The position numbers and the translations under genes are program-made. Below, piece by piece: positions 8,165-16,434 of a stretch of 64,000 nt of DNA; the first letter of the stretch is position 1, and every line of letters begins with the position of its first letter. The notes beneath the pieces are model-generated. The model was not told the DNA's origin, did no database searches, and saw nothing but the letters and a program-made list of their open reading frames with translations. The DNA comes from JBFLVU01 sp037444825 (GTDB lineage Bacteria; Acidobacteriota; UBA4820; DSQY01), in assembly GCA_037444825.1 (NCBI GenBank), contig JBBILR010000006.1, positions 62,001 through 126,000 on the forward strand, read 5' to 3'.

Positions 8165-9880
8165 ATGGCCGAACGCTTGGGGGAAATGCTTCTCAAGGCG
8201 GGGCTCATCACCCAGGACCAGCTCCAGGAAGCCCTGGCCCTTCAGAAGAGCAACGGGGGGAAGCTGGGGTACAACCTCGTCCGGCTGGGGTACGTGAAGG
8301 AGGAGGACATCACCTCCCTCCTGTCGGAACAGTACGGCGTCCCCGCCATTCACCTGGAACACTTCGAAATCGACGAGGCGGTCCTGAAGCACATCCCCGC
8401 CGACGTGGCCCAGAAGTTCCTGGTGATCCCCATCGAGCGGACGGGGGCCACCCTCACGGTGGCCATGGCGGACCCGTCCAACGTCTTCGCCCTGGACGAC
8501 ATCCGCTTCATCACCGGCTACCAGGTGGAGCCGGTGGTGGCCTCCGAGGCCTCCATCCGGGAGGCCATCGGCAAGTACTACGGGTCCAGCCACGACATCC
8601 AGCTCAAGTCCATCATGGACGAGATCAGCAAGGAGGAGGTGGCGGACCTGGAGGTGGAGGAGGAGGAGGGGGAGATCTCCGCCGAGGACCTGGAGGCCGC
8701 CAGCCAGGACGCCCCGGTGGTGAAGCTCTGCAACGTGATCCTCACCGACGCCGTCCGGCGGGGGGCCAGCGACATCCACGTGGAGCCTTACGAGAAGGAC
8801 TTCCGGGTCCGCTTCCGGATCGACGGCATCCTCTACGAGATCCTCAGGCCCCCCATGAAGCTCAAGGAGGCCATCGCCTCCCGCCTCAAGATCCTGGCCA
8901 AGCTGGACATCGCCGAGAAGCGCCTGCCCCAGGACGGCCGGATCAAGATGCGGATGAAGATCGACAACAAGACCAAGGAGATCGACTACCGCGTCTCCAC
9001 CGTCCCCACCCTCTACGGGGAGAAGATCGTCCTGAGGCTCTTGGACAAGGAGGGGCTCAAGCTCGACATGACCCAGCTGGGCTTCGAGGAGGAGAGCCTC
9101 AAGAAGTTCGAGCGGGCCATCCTGAAGCCCTACGGTATGGTCCTGGTGACGGGCCCCACGGGCTCCGGGAAGACCAACACCCTCTACTCGGCGGTGGGGA
9201 GGCTCAACACCCCCGAGACCAACATCATGACCGCCGAGGACCCGGTGGAGTTCAACATCCAGGGCTGCAACCAGGTCCAGATGAAGGACGCCATCGGCCT
9301 GAACTTCGCCTCGGCCCTTCGGGCCTTCCTGCGGCAGGACCCCAACGTCATCCTGGTGGGGGAGATCCGGGATTTCGAGACGGCGGAGATCGCCGTCAAG
9401 GCGGCCCTCACGGGGCACCTGGTCCTCTCCACCCTCCACACCAACGACGCCCCCTCCACCATCTCCCGGCTCATGAACATGGGCATCGAGCCGTTCCTGG
9501 TGGCCACCTCCGTCCACCTGATCCAGGCCCAGCGGCTGGTGCGGCGGATCTGCCGGGACTGCAAGGAGGAGATCTCCCTTCCCAAGAAGGCGCTCCTGGA
9601 CCTCGGGTACACCGAGGAGGAGGTGGACACCGTCAAGGTGTACAAGGGCCGGGGCTGCCCCACCTGCAACAACAGCGGGTACAAGGGCCGGACGGCCCTC
9701 ATGGAGGTGATGGAGATGAGCGACCAGCTCCGGGAGATGGTCCTCATGGGCGCCAACGCCGTGGAGCTGAAACGGCAGGCCCTGGAGGAGGGAATGCTCA
9801 CCCTCCGGCGTTCGGGCCTCATCAAGATCTCCAAAGGCATCACCACCGTGGAAGAAGTGGTGCGGGAAACCGTGCTGTAA
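8165..9880 (+). CDS. pilB: Type IV pilus assembly ATPase PilB
   Basis: A 571-residue GspE-family ATPase. An MshEN N-terminal domain (about residues 1-150) is followed by the ATPase core with Walker A GPTGSGKTN near residue 329, the Asp box TAEDPVEF, Walker B VILVGEIRDFETAE near 394 and a His box LSTLHTNDAPS. A tetracysteine zinc site is made by CRDC near 462 and CPTC near 498. It powers pilin polymerisation at the inner membrane. The ATG at 8165 is preferred over an in-frame TTG at 8138 because GAGGAG sits at 8155-8160. pilT starts nine bases after its stop. Confidence 0.95.
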   Translation: MAERLGEMLLKAGLITQDQLQEALALQKSNGGKLGYNLVRLGYVKEEDITSLLSEQYGVPAIHLEHFEIDEAVLKHIPADVAQKFLVIPIERTGATLTVAMADPSNVFALDDIRFITGYQVEPVVASEASIREAIGKYYGSSHDIQLKSIMDEISKEEVADLEVEEEEGEISAEDLEAASQDAPVVKLCNVILTDAVRRGASDIHVEPYEKDFRVRFRIDGILYEILRPPMKLKEAIASRLKILAKLDIAEKRLPQDGRIKMRMKIDNKTKEIDYRVSTVPTLYGEKIVLRLLDKEGLKLDMTQLGFEEESLKKFERAILKPYGMVLVTGPTGSGKTNTLYSAVGRLNTPETNIMTAEDPVEFNIQGCNQVQMKDAIGLNFASALRAFLRQDPNVILVGEIRDFETAEIAVKAALTGHLVLSTLHTNDAPSTISRLMNMGIEPFLVATSVHLIQAQRLVRRICRDCKEEISLPKKALLDLGYTEEEVDTVKVYKGRGCPTCNNSGYKGRTALMEVMEMSDQLREMVLMGANAVELKRQALEEGMLTLRRSGLIKISKGITTVEEVVRETVL

Positions 9881-9889
9881 GGGGCTCCC

Positions 9890-11032
9890 ATGAGCGTTTC
9901 GATCCACCAGCTGCTCAAATTCCTCGTGGACAACGGCGGCTCGGACCTGCACATCACCGTCAACTCCCCCCCGCAGGTCCGGATCCACGGCAAGCTCCAG
10001 CCCATCGAGGGCATCAAGCCGCTCACCGCCGCCGAGACCAAACAGCTCTGCTACTCCATCCTCACCGACCAGCAGAAGCACAAGTTCGAGGAGAACCTGG
10101 AGCTGGACCTCTCCTTCGGCATCAAGGGCCTCTCCCGTTTCCGCGGCAACATCTTCAGCCAGCGCGGGGCGGTGGCGGGGGCCTTCCGGACCATTCCGTA
10201 CGAGATCCGCGGCTTCCAGGAACTGGGCCTCCCGCCGGTGGTGGAGCGCCTGGCGGAAAAGCCGAGGGGGCTCATCCTGGTGACGGGCCCCACGGGGTCG
10301 GGGAAGTCCACCACCTTGGCCGCCATGATCGACAAGATCAACCGGGAGCGGCACGAGCACATCGTCACCATCGAGGACCCGGTGGAGTACCTCCACCCCC
10401 ACAAGTCCTGCGTGGTGAACCAGCGGGAGATCGGCGCCGACACCTACTCCTTCAAGAACGCCTTGAAGAGCATCCTGCGGCAGGACCCCGACGTGGTGCT
10501 CATCGGCGAGATGCGGGACCTGGAGACCATCGAGGCGGCCCTCCGGATCGCCGAGACGGGCCACCTCACCTTCGCCACCCTTCACACCAACTCGGCGGTG
10601 GAGACCATCAACCGCATCATCGACGTCTTCCCCAGCCACCAGCAGTCCCAGGTGCGGACCCAGCTCTCCTTCGTCCTCCAGGGGATCCTCTGCCAGTCCC
10701 TGCTTCCGACGCGGGACGGCAAGGGCCGGTGCCTGGCGGTGGAGATCCTGGTGCCCAACGCCGCCATCCGGAACCTCATCCGGGAGGACAAGATCCACCA
10801 GATCTACTCCATCATGCAGACCGGGCAGTCGGGCAGCGGCATGCAGACCTTCAACCAGTCCCTGGCCGACCTCTACCTCCGGGGTAAGCTGGACCTCGAA
10901 ACGGCGCTGTCCCGCTCGTCCATGCCCGACGAGTTGCAGGAGCTCATCAACCGCAACATCACGCTGCAAGGCCGCCGCGTGGGACCCGCCGGTCCCGCGG
11001 CGCCTCCGAGGGGGGCCGTCCCGGGCCGTTAG
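9890..11032 (+). CDS. pilT: Type IV pilus retraction ATPase PilT
   Basis: A 380-residue ATPase with Walker A GPTGSGKSTT near residue 130, Asp box TIEDPVEYLH, Walker B VVLIGEMRDLETIEAAL near 201 and His box FATLHTNSA. The C-terminus carries an AIRNLIREDKIHQIYSIMQT helix typical of PilT. It depolymerises pili for twitching and DNA uptake. The last 20 residues are Pro/Gly-rich and probably disordered. It sits between pilB and pilC. Confidence 0.95.
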   Translation: MSVSIHQLLKFLVDNGGSDLHITVNSPPQVRIHGKLQPIEGIKPLTAAETKQLCYSILTDQQKHKFEENLELDLSFGIKGLSRFRGNIFSQRGAVAGAFRTIPYEIRGFQELGLPPVVERLAEKPRGLILVTGPTGSGKSTTLAAMIDKINRERHEHIVTIEDPVEYLHPHKSCVVNQREIGADTYSFKNALKSILRQDPDVVLIGEMRDLETIEAALRIAETGHLTFATLHTNSAVETINRIIDVFPSHQQSQVRTQLSFVLQGILCQSLLPTRDGKGRCLAVEILVPNAAIRNLIREDKIHQIYSIMQTGQSGSGMQTFNQSLADLYLRGKLDLETALSRSSMPDELQELINRNITLQGRRVGPAGPAAPPRGAVPGR

Positions 11033-11061
11033 GCCCGGCTCCGTGAAGGGAGGGAGGGACC

Positions 11062-12264
11062 ATGCCCCAATTCGAGTGGAAAGGGCGCAAGCGCACCGGA
11101 GAGACGGTGGAAGGGGTCATGACCGCCGACAGCAAGGACGGCGTCATCGCCGCCCTGAGGCGCCAGCAGATCATCGCCACCCGCGTGAAGGAACAGGGGA
11201 AGGAGCTGGCGCTGCCGAAGTTCGGCGGGGGGGTCTCCACCAAGGAGCTGGCCATCTTCACGCGCCAGTTCTCCGTCATGATCGACGCCGGCCTCCCGGT
11301 GGTCCAGTGCCTGGAGATCCTGGGGCAACAGCAACAGAACCGGGCCTTCCAGCGGGTCCTCTTCGAGATCCGGGAGGACGTGGAGGCGGGGTCCAGCCTG
11401 CACGAGGCCTTCAAGAAGCACCCCAAGGTCTTCGACAACCTCTACTGCAACCTCGTGGCGGCGGGGGAGGCGGGCGGTATCCTCGACACCATCCTCCAGC
11501 GGCTCTCGGTGTACATCGAAAAGGCCGTCAAGCTGAAGGCCGCCATCAAGTCGGCCCTCATCTACCCCACCGTGGTGGTGACCGTGGCGGTCCTCGTGGT
11601 CATCGTCATCATGTGGAAGGTGGTCCCCACCTTCGCCAACCTCTTCGAGGGGCTGGGGGCCAAACTGCCCCTCCCCACCCGAGTCGTCATCGCCATCAGC
11701 CACTTCCTGGGGCGGTGGGCGTGGCTGATCTTCCTCATGGTCGTGGCGGTCTTCGTCACCATCCGCCTCTACTACAAGACCCCCGGCGGGAGGTACCTCA
11801 TCGACAAGATCCTGCTCAAGCTGCCGGTCTTCGGCATCGTCCTCAAGAAGATCGCCGTGGCCCGCTTCTGCCGGACCCTGGCCACGCTGGTCTCCTCCGG
11901 CGTCCCCATCCTGGAGGGGCTGGACATCACCGCCAAGACCAGCGGCAACGCCATCGTGGAAGAGGCCATCATGAAGACCCGGAAGGCGGTGGAGGAGGGC
12001 AAGACGCTCACCCAGCCGCTGGAGGAGTCCAAGCTCTTCCCCGGCATGGTCACCCAGATGATCGGCGTGGGCGAATCCACCGGCGCCCTCGACGCCATGC
12101 TCTCCAAGATCGCCGACTTCTACGAGGACGAGGTGGACGAGGCCGTGGCCAACCTCATGTCCCTCCTGGAGCCCATCATCATCGTCTTTTTGGGCGTGAC
12201 CATCGGCGGAATCGTCATCGCCATGTACATGCCGCTCTTCACCCTGATCCAGCAGATCCAATAA
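11062..12264 (+). CDS. pilC: Type IV pilus inner-membrane platform protein PilC
   Basis: A 400-residue GspF-family protein with two homologous cytoplasmic helical domains (about 65-190 and 265-390). Three membrane segments are visible: TVAVLVVIVIMW near 175, IFLMVVAVFVTI near 222 and IVFLGVTIGGIVIAMYM near 377. The FxRQFSVMIDAGLPV and CRTLATLVSSGVPILEGL repeats are family signatures. It anchors PilB/PilT activity to the assembling pilus. GGGAGGGA precedes the ATG. A strong terminator follows. Confidence 0.95.
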   Translation: MPQFEWKGRKRTGETVEGVMTADSKDGVIAALRRQQIIATRVKEQGKELALPKFGGGVSTKELAIFTRQFSVMIDAGLPVVQCLEILGQQQQNRAFQRVLFEIREDVEAGSSLHEAFKKHPKVFDNLYCNLVAAGEAGGILDTILQRLSVYIEKAVKLKAAIKSALIYPTVVVTVAVLVVIVIMWKVVPTFANLFEGLGAKLPLPTRVVIAISHFLGRWAWLIFLMVVAVFVTIRLYYKTPGGRYLIDKILLKLPVFGIVLKKIAVARFCRTLATLVSSGVPILEGLDITAKTSGNAIVEEAIMKTRKAVEEGKTLTQPLEESKLFPGMVTQMIGVGESTGALDAMLSKIADFYEDEVDEAVANLMSLLEPIIIVFLGVTIGGIVIAMYMPLFTLIQQIQ

Positions 12265-12308
12265 GGATGGAGCGGGGAGTCGGGGGAGCGGAGAAACCGG
12301 GAAAGCGC

Positions 12309-12339
12309 GCGAGGGCGCCGGAGGGCGCCCTCGCTTTTT
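12309..12339 (+). terminator. Rho-independent terminator after pilC
   Basis: A perfect 11-bp stem (GCGAGGGCGCC at 12309-12319 with its complement at 12324-12334), a GGAG loop and a run of five T. It separates pilBTC from pilSR, so the two-component genes need read-through or their own promoter. Confidence 0.88.
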
Positions 12340-12379
12340 CCCCGCCTCCCGAGACCGGGGAGGCGCCGAGGGTCCCGGG

Positions 12380-14002
12380 ATGGAGCCCCTGGAGAAGCAG
12401 GCCGTCCGGTTGATCGTCTACCGGATGGTGGTGGTGCTGACCCTCTTCGTCAGCGCCCTCGCCGTCCAGGTTTTCGTGGGCGGGGAGACGACCCTCAAGC
12501 CCTTCTACTACCTCATCGCCTTCGTCCTGGCTCTCAACCTGGCCTACGCCGTGGCCTTCTCCCTCCTGCGGCCCCTGCGGGGGCGCCCTCTTTTCCTCTA
12601 CCTGCAGATCCTGGGCGACGTCGTGACCGTCACCCTCCTCTGCTCGCTGACGGGGGGGATGCGCAGCATCTTCACCTTCCTCTACCAGATCCTGGTGGTG
12701 GTGGCCGGCGTGCTGCTCCGGAAGCGGGGGGCCTTCCTCACGGCTTCCCTGGGCGCCGTCTGCTACGGCCTTCTCTCGGTGGCCCTTCTCTACGGGTGGC
12801 TCCACCCCGAGCGCCTGGGACCGGAGTTCGCCGCCGACCCCGCCACCGTGGAGTCGGCCCTCCAGACCCTCGCCGCCCATTACGTGGGCTTCTTCCTGGT
12901 GGCCGCCCTCATGGCGCTGGTCGCGGGCCGGATGGAGACCGCCCGGAAGGCCCTGGGCGATGCCGAGCTGAACCTGCGGGAGGCCCGCACCTTCATCGAG
13001 CAGCTGGTCTCCAGCCTGGCCTGGGGAGTCCTCACCACCGACGACCGGGGGGTGGTGACCTTCTCCAACCCGGCCGGAATCCGCCTTCTGGGGGAGACCC
13101 TCCCCCACGGGTGGGGGTTGGAGGAGCGCCTGAGGCAACTGGGCTACGACGGCCCCCCCCTCTTCGACCCCTCCGCCCCCGCGGAACGGGAGGTGGAGGT
13201 GTCCCTCCCGGAGGGGCGGCACCTCACGCTGGTGGTGGCCCCTCTGCGGTCCGAGGCCTCTCCCGTGGGCTTCCTGGCCCTCCTCCGGGACCAGACGGAG
13301 GTGGTTCGCCTCCGGGAGGAGCTGGCCTTCAAGGACCGCCTCCTGGCCGTGGGGGCCATGGCCGCCGACATGGCCCACGAGATCCGGAACCCGCTGGGGA
13401 GCATCAGCGGCGCCGCCCAGATGCTCGCCCGGTCCGCCCCGCCGGGGAGCGCCGGGGGGGACCTCCTGAAAATCATCCAGGAAGAGAGCCGGCGGCTCTC
13501 CGAGATCCTGGAAAGCTTCCTGCGGTACGTGAAACCTCCGCCCCTCCACAAGGTCTCCCTGGACCTCAGGCCCCTGGTCCAGGACGTGGCCACCCTCTTC
13601 CAGCGGGACGGGGAGCTTGGGGAGGTTTCGCTGACCCTGACCCTTCCCGAGGGACCGGTCCCCGTGCGGGCCGACCCCGACCGCATCCGGCAGGCCCTCT
13701 GGAACCTCCTCCAGAACGCGCGGAGGGCCGTCTCGGCGGGGGGCCGCATCGCCGTCCGCTTAGAAACGGAGGCTTCCGCCGCTATACTGGAGGTGGAGGA
13801 CGACGGCGTGGGCATGCGGCAAGACGAGGTCCGGGCGTTCTTCCAGCCCTTCCGCCACGGCTTCCGGAAGGGGTTCGGCCTCGGCCTCTCGGTGGTCCAC
13901 CAGGTGGCCATCGAGCACGACGGCCGCGTCGCCGTGGAGAGCGCCTACGGGAAGGGAAGCCGCTTCCGCCTGATCCTGCCGCGGGAGGAGGCCCATGGCT
14001 GA
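12380..14002 (+). CDS. pilS: Sensor histidine kinase PilS
   Basis: A 540-residue membrane histidine kinase. Five or six hydrophobic segments fill residues about 12-195, then a PAS-like domain, a HisKA domain with the phospho-acceptor motif MAHEIRNPLGSISGAAQML (His near residue 333), and a HATPase domain with WNLLQNARRAV, DDGVGM and GFGLGLSVV. In the PilS family the kinase senses pilin levels in the inner membrane and phosphorylates PilR. The stop overlaps the start of the regulator gene by eight bases, so the pair is co-translated. Confidence 0.88.
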   Translation: MEPLEKQAVRLIVYRMVVVLTLFVSALAVQVFVGGETTLKPFYYLIAFVLALNLAYAVAFSLLRPLRGRPLFLYLQILGDVVTVTLLCSLTGGMRSIFTFLYQILVVVAGVLLRKRGAFLTASLGAVCYGLLSVALLYGWLHPERLGPEFAADPATVESALQTLAAHYVGFFLVAALMALVAGRMETARKALGDAELNLREARTFIEQLVSSLAWGVLTTDDRGVVTFSNPAGIRLLGETLPHGWGLEERLRQLGYDGPPLFDPSAPAEREVEVSLPEGRHLTLVVAPLRSEASPVGFLALLRDQTEVVRLREELAFKDRLLAVGAMAADMAHEIRNPLGSISGAAQMLARSAPPGSAGGDLLKIIQEESRRLSEILESFLRYVKPPPLHKVSLDLRPLVQDVATLFQRDGELGEVSLTLTLPEGPVPVRADPDRIRQALWNLLQNARRAVSAGGRIAVRLETEASAAILEVEDDGVGMRQDEVRAFFQPFRHGFRKGFGLGLSVVHQVAIEHDGRVAVESAYGKGSRFRLILPREEAHG

Positions 14003-15377
14003 GCGGATCCTCGTGGTGGACGACGAGGCCTCCATGCGGCGCATGCTGGAGATCCTCTTCAGGGAGGAAGGCTACGAGGTGGTCACCGCCGACAGCGCCG
14101 AGGCGGCCCTTCAGGCCCTCGCCCGGAAGCCCTTCGACCTCGTCCTTTCCGACATCCGAATGCCGGGGCTTTCGGGGCTGGACCTCCTGCGCCGCCTCAA
14201 GGAGGAGGAGTCCGCCACCGAGGTGGTGCTCATGACGGCCTACGCCAGCACCGAGTCGGCCATCGAGGCCCTCAAGCTGGGGGCCTTCGACTACATCACC
14301 AAGCCCTTCCAGGTGGAGGAACTGAGCAACATCGTCCGCCACGCCTTCGAGAAGCGGCGGCTGGCGGAAGAGAACGTCCTCCTGCGGGAGGAGCTGGCCC
14401 GGCAGGACCGGCTGGGGGCCATGGTGGCCGCCAACCCCCGCATGAAGCAGCTCTTCGCCCTCATCGAGCGGGTGGCCCCCACCCCCAGCACCGTTCTCAT
14501 CCAGGGGGAGAGCGGGACCGGCAAGGAACTGGTGGCCAGGACCATCCACCAGCGCTCCCCCCGCCACCGGCGGCCTTTCGTCGCCGTGAACTGCGGCGGG
14601 ATCCCCGAGACCCTCCTGGAGAGCGAGCTTTTCGGCCACGTGAAGGGCGCCTTCACGGGAGCCCACGCCACCAAGAAGGGCCTCTTCGACACCGCCCAGG
14701 GGGGGACCCTCTTCTTGGACGAAATCGCGGAGATGTCCCCCGCCATGCAGGTGAAGCTCCTGCGGGCCCTGCAGGAGCGCACCATCCGGCCGGTGGGGGG
14801 CGACGACGAACACGCCGTGGACGTGCGGGTCCTCGCCGCCACCCACCAGGACCTTCCCCGGCTCATCCAGGAAAAGCGCTTCCGCGAGGACCTTTACTAC
14901 CGGATCGCCGTCATTACGCTCTCCCTCCCGCCCCTCCGCGAGAGGCGGGAAGACATTCCCCTCCTCTGCCGCCACTTCCTGGAAAAGCACGCCCGTTTGC
15001 AAGGGCGTCAGGCCCCGGGCCTCTCGGCGGAAGCGCTGAAACGTCTGGAGACTTACCCCTGGCCGGGGAACGTCCGGGAGCTGGAGAACTGCATGGAGAG
15101 GGCGGTGGCCCTCTGCGAGGGGGACCTGGTGGAGCTCCGCCACCTGCCGGAGACCCTCCGCGGCCCCCGGCCCCTCGCCGACCCGTCGGGGATCGACATC
15201 CCCCCCTCGGGCTTCTCGCTGAACGACACCCTGGAAAGCATCCGGGCGGCGTACATCCGGAAGGCCCTGGAGGAAGAGGGGCTGAACATGACCCGGGCCG
15301 CCGCCCGCCTGGGGATCACCTTCCGCTCCATGCGGTACTTCGTGAAGAAATACGGGCTCAACGCCCGGGAGGGGTGA
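13995..15377 (+). CDS. pilR: Sigma54-dependent response regulator PilR
   Basis: A 460-residue NtrC-type activator. The receiver domain (1-120) has the acidic pocket DDE, the phospho-Asp in LVLSDIRMPG near residue 52 and the conserved Lys in KPF. The AAA+ domain has Walker A GESGTGKE near 172, the sigma54-contacting GAFTGA near 218 and FLDEIAEMSP. A Fis-type helix-turn-helix (TRAAARLGITFRSMRYF) ends the protein. It should activate sigma54 promoters, and the one ahead of pilA at 26414-26429 is the obvious target. Confidence 0.9.
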   Translation: MAERILVVDDEASMRRMLEILFREEGYEVVTADSAEAALQALARKPFDLVLSDIRMPGLSGLDLLRRLKEEESATEVVLMTAYASTESAIEALKLGAFDYITKPFQVEELSNIVRHAFEKRRLAEENVLLREELARQDRLGAMVAANPRMKQLFALIERVAPTPSTVLIQGESGTGKELVARTIHQRSPRHRRPFVAVNCGGIPETLLESELFGHVKGAFTGAHATKKGLFDTAQGGTLFLDEIAEMSPAMQVKLLRALQERTIRPVGGDDEHAVDVRVLAATHQDLPRLIQEKRFREDLYYRIAVITLSLPPLRERREDIPLLCRHFLEKHARLQGRQAPGLSAEALKRLETYPWPGNVRELENCMERAVALCEGDLVELRHLPETLRGPRPLADPSGIDIPPSGFSLNDTLESIRAAYIRKALEEEGLNMTRAAARLGITFRSMRYFVKKYGLNAREG

Positions 15378-15383
15378 GTCGAG

Positions 15384-16391
15384 ATGACGAAGGAGACGGC
15401 GCCGGCCCCCCTGTTGAGCCTCCTCATTCCTCTCTTCAACGAGGAAGCGAACCTGGAGCCCCTCCTGGACCGGGTGGAGGCGGTGATGGGCGAACTGGGC
15501 CGCCCCTACGAGGTGGTCCTGGTGGACGACGGCTCCACCGACGGGACGCCCCGCCTCCTGGAGAGGGCCGTCTCCAGGCGCCCCTTCCTGAAGGCGGTCT
15601 TCTTCCGCCGCAACTGCGGCCAGACCGCCGCCCTCGCCGCCGCCATCGAGCACGCCTCGGCCCCCGTCCTCATCCCCCTGGACGGAGACCTCCAGAACGA
15701 CCCCGCCGACATCCCCAAGCTCCTTCGCAAGCTGGAGGAAGGCTACGACGTGGTGAGCGGCTGGCGCCGCCGCCGCAAGGACCCCTTCTTCACCCGAATC
15801 CTGCCCTCCAAGATCGCCAACGGACTGATCAGTCTCATCTCGGGGGTGAAGCTCCACGACTACGGCTGCACGCTGAAGGCCTACCGCCGGGAGGTCCTGG
15901 ACCCCGCCGACCTCATCGGGGAGATGCACCGCTTCATCCCCATCCTGGCCTCCTGGAAGGGGGCCCGGGTGGCGGAGGTGGAGGTGGCCCACCACCCCCG
16001 GGCGGCGGGGAAGAGCAAGTACGGCCTCATGCGGACCTTCAAGGTGGTGCTGGACCTCATGACCATCAAGTTCATGGGCTCCTTCCTCACCAAGCCCATT
16101 TACGCCTTCGGCGGGACCGGCTTCGGCCTCCTCTTTCTCTCGGGCATCCTCTTCCTCTTCACCCTCTGGGAGAAGGTGGCGGCGGACGTCTGGGTCCACC
16201 GGAACCCGGTCTTCCTCATCGCCATCTTCGCGGCCCTGGTGGGGGTCCAGCTGGTCATGATGGGGCTCCTGGGGGAGTTGCTCATCCGCATCTACTTCGC
16301 CAGCCTCCGGATGCCCCCCTACGTCGTGGCCCGGATCCTGGCCTCCCCCCGTCCGGCCGAAGGGCGGGCCGAAGAGGCCCCCCGCCCTTGA
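15384..16391 (+). CDS. Polyprenyl-phosphate sugar synthase (GT2, GtrB/CsbB/DPM1-like)
   Basis: A 335-residue family-2 glycosyltransferase. The GT-A domain has LIPLFNEEANLEPLL, VDDGSTDGT and DGDLQNDPADI (near residue 98). Two C-terminal membrane segments (about 238-258 and 273-298) are typical of GtrB, ArnC and CsbB. These enzymes load a sugar from a nucleotide donor onto polyprenyl phosphate on the cytoplasmic face; the lipid-sugar is then flipped and used by GT-C transferases. It is the only such enzyme in the window, which also contains one GtrA-like flippase and many GT-C-like proteins. The sugar is unknown. It starts six bases after pilR. Confidence 0.85.
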   Translation: MTKETAPAPLLSLLIPLFNEEANLEPLLDRVEAVMGELGRPYEVVLVDDGSTDGTPRLLERAVSRRPFLKAVFFRRNCGQTAALAAAIEHASAPVLIPLDGDLQNDPADIPKLLRKLEEGYDVVSGWRRRRKDPFFTRILPSKIANGLISLISGVKLHDYGCTLKAYRREVLDPADLIGEMHRFIPILASWKGARVAEVEVAHHPRAAGKSKYGLMRTFKVVLDLMTIKFMGSFLTKPIYAFGGTGFGLLFLSGILFLFTLWEKVAADVWVHRNPVFLIAIFAALVGVQLVMMGLLGELLIRIYFASLRMPPYVVARILASPRPAEGRAEEAPRP

Positions 16392-16399
16392 CGGAGCCC

Positions 16400-16428
16400 T
16401 TTCCACCGGGGCTCCTTGCCGGTAGACT
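16400..16428 (+). promoter_or_regulatory. Possible leaderless promoter of asnB
   Basis: TTTCCA at 16400-16405 and TAGACT at 16423-16428 have a 17-base spacer. The -10 hexamer ends exactly six bases before the ATG at 16435, so transcription would start at or beside the start codon. No clear Shine-Dalgarno is seen. Confidence 0.35.
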
Positions 16429-16434
16429 CCTCCC

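Noticed and set aside
8111..10969. 952-codon open frame on the minus strand across pilB and pilT
   Set aside because: Antisense shadow of two conserved ATPase genes. It has no ribosome site, no domain pattern and a skewed composition.
12796..14235. Second open frame of 479 codons overlapping pilS and pilR on the plus strand
   Set aside because: Pro/Gly/Arg-rich translation typical of an alternate frame of GC-rich genes. pilS and pilR explain the region fully.
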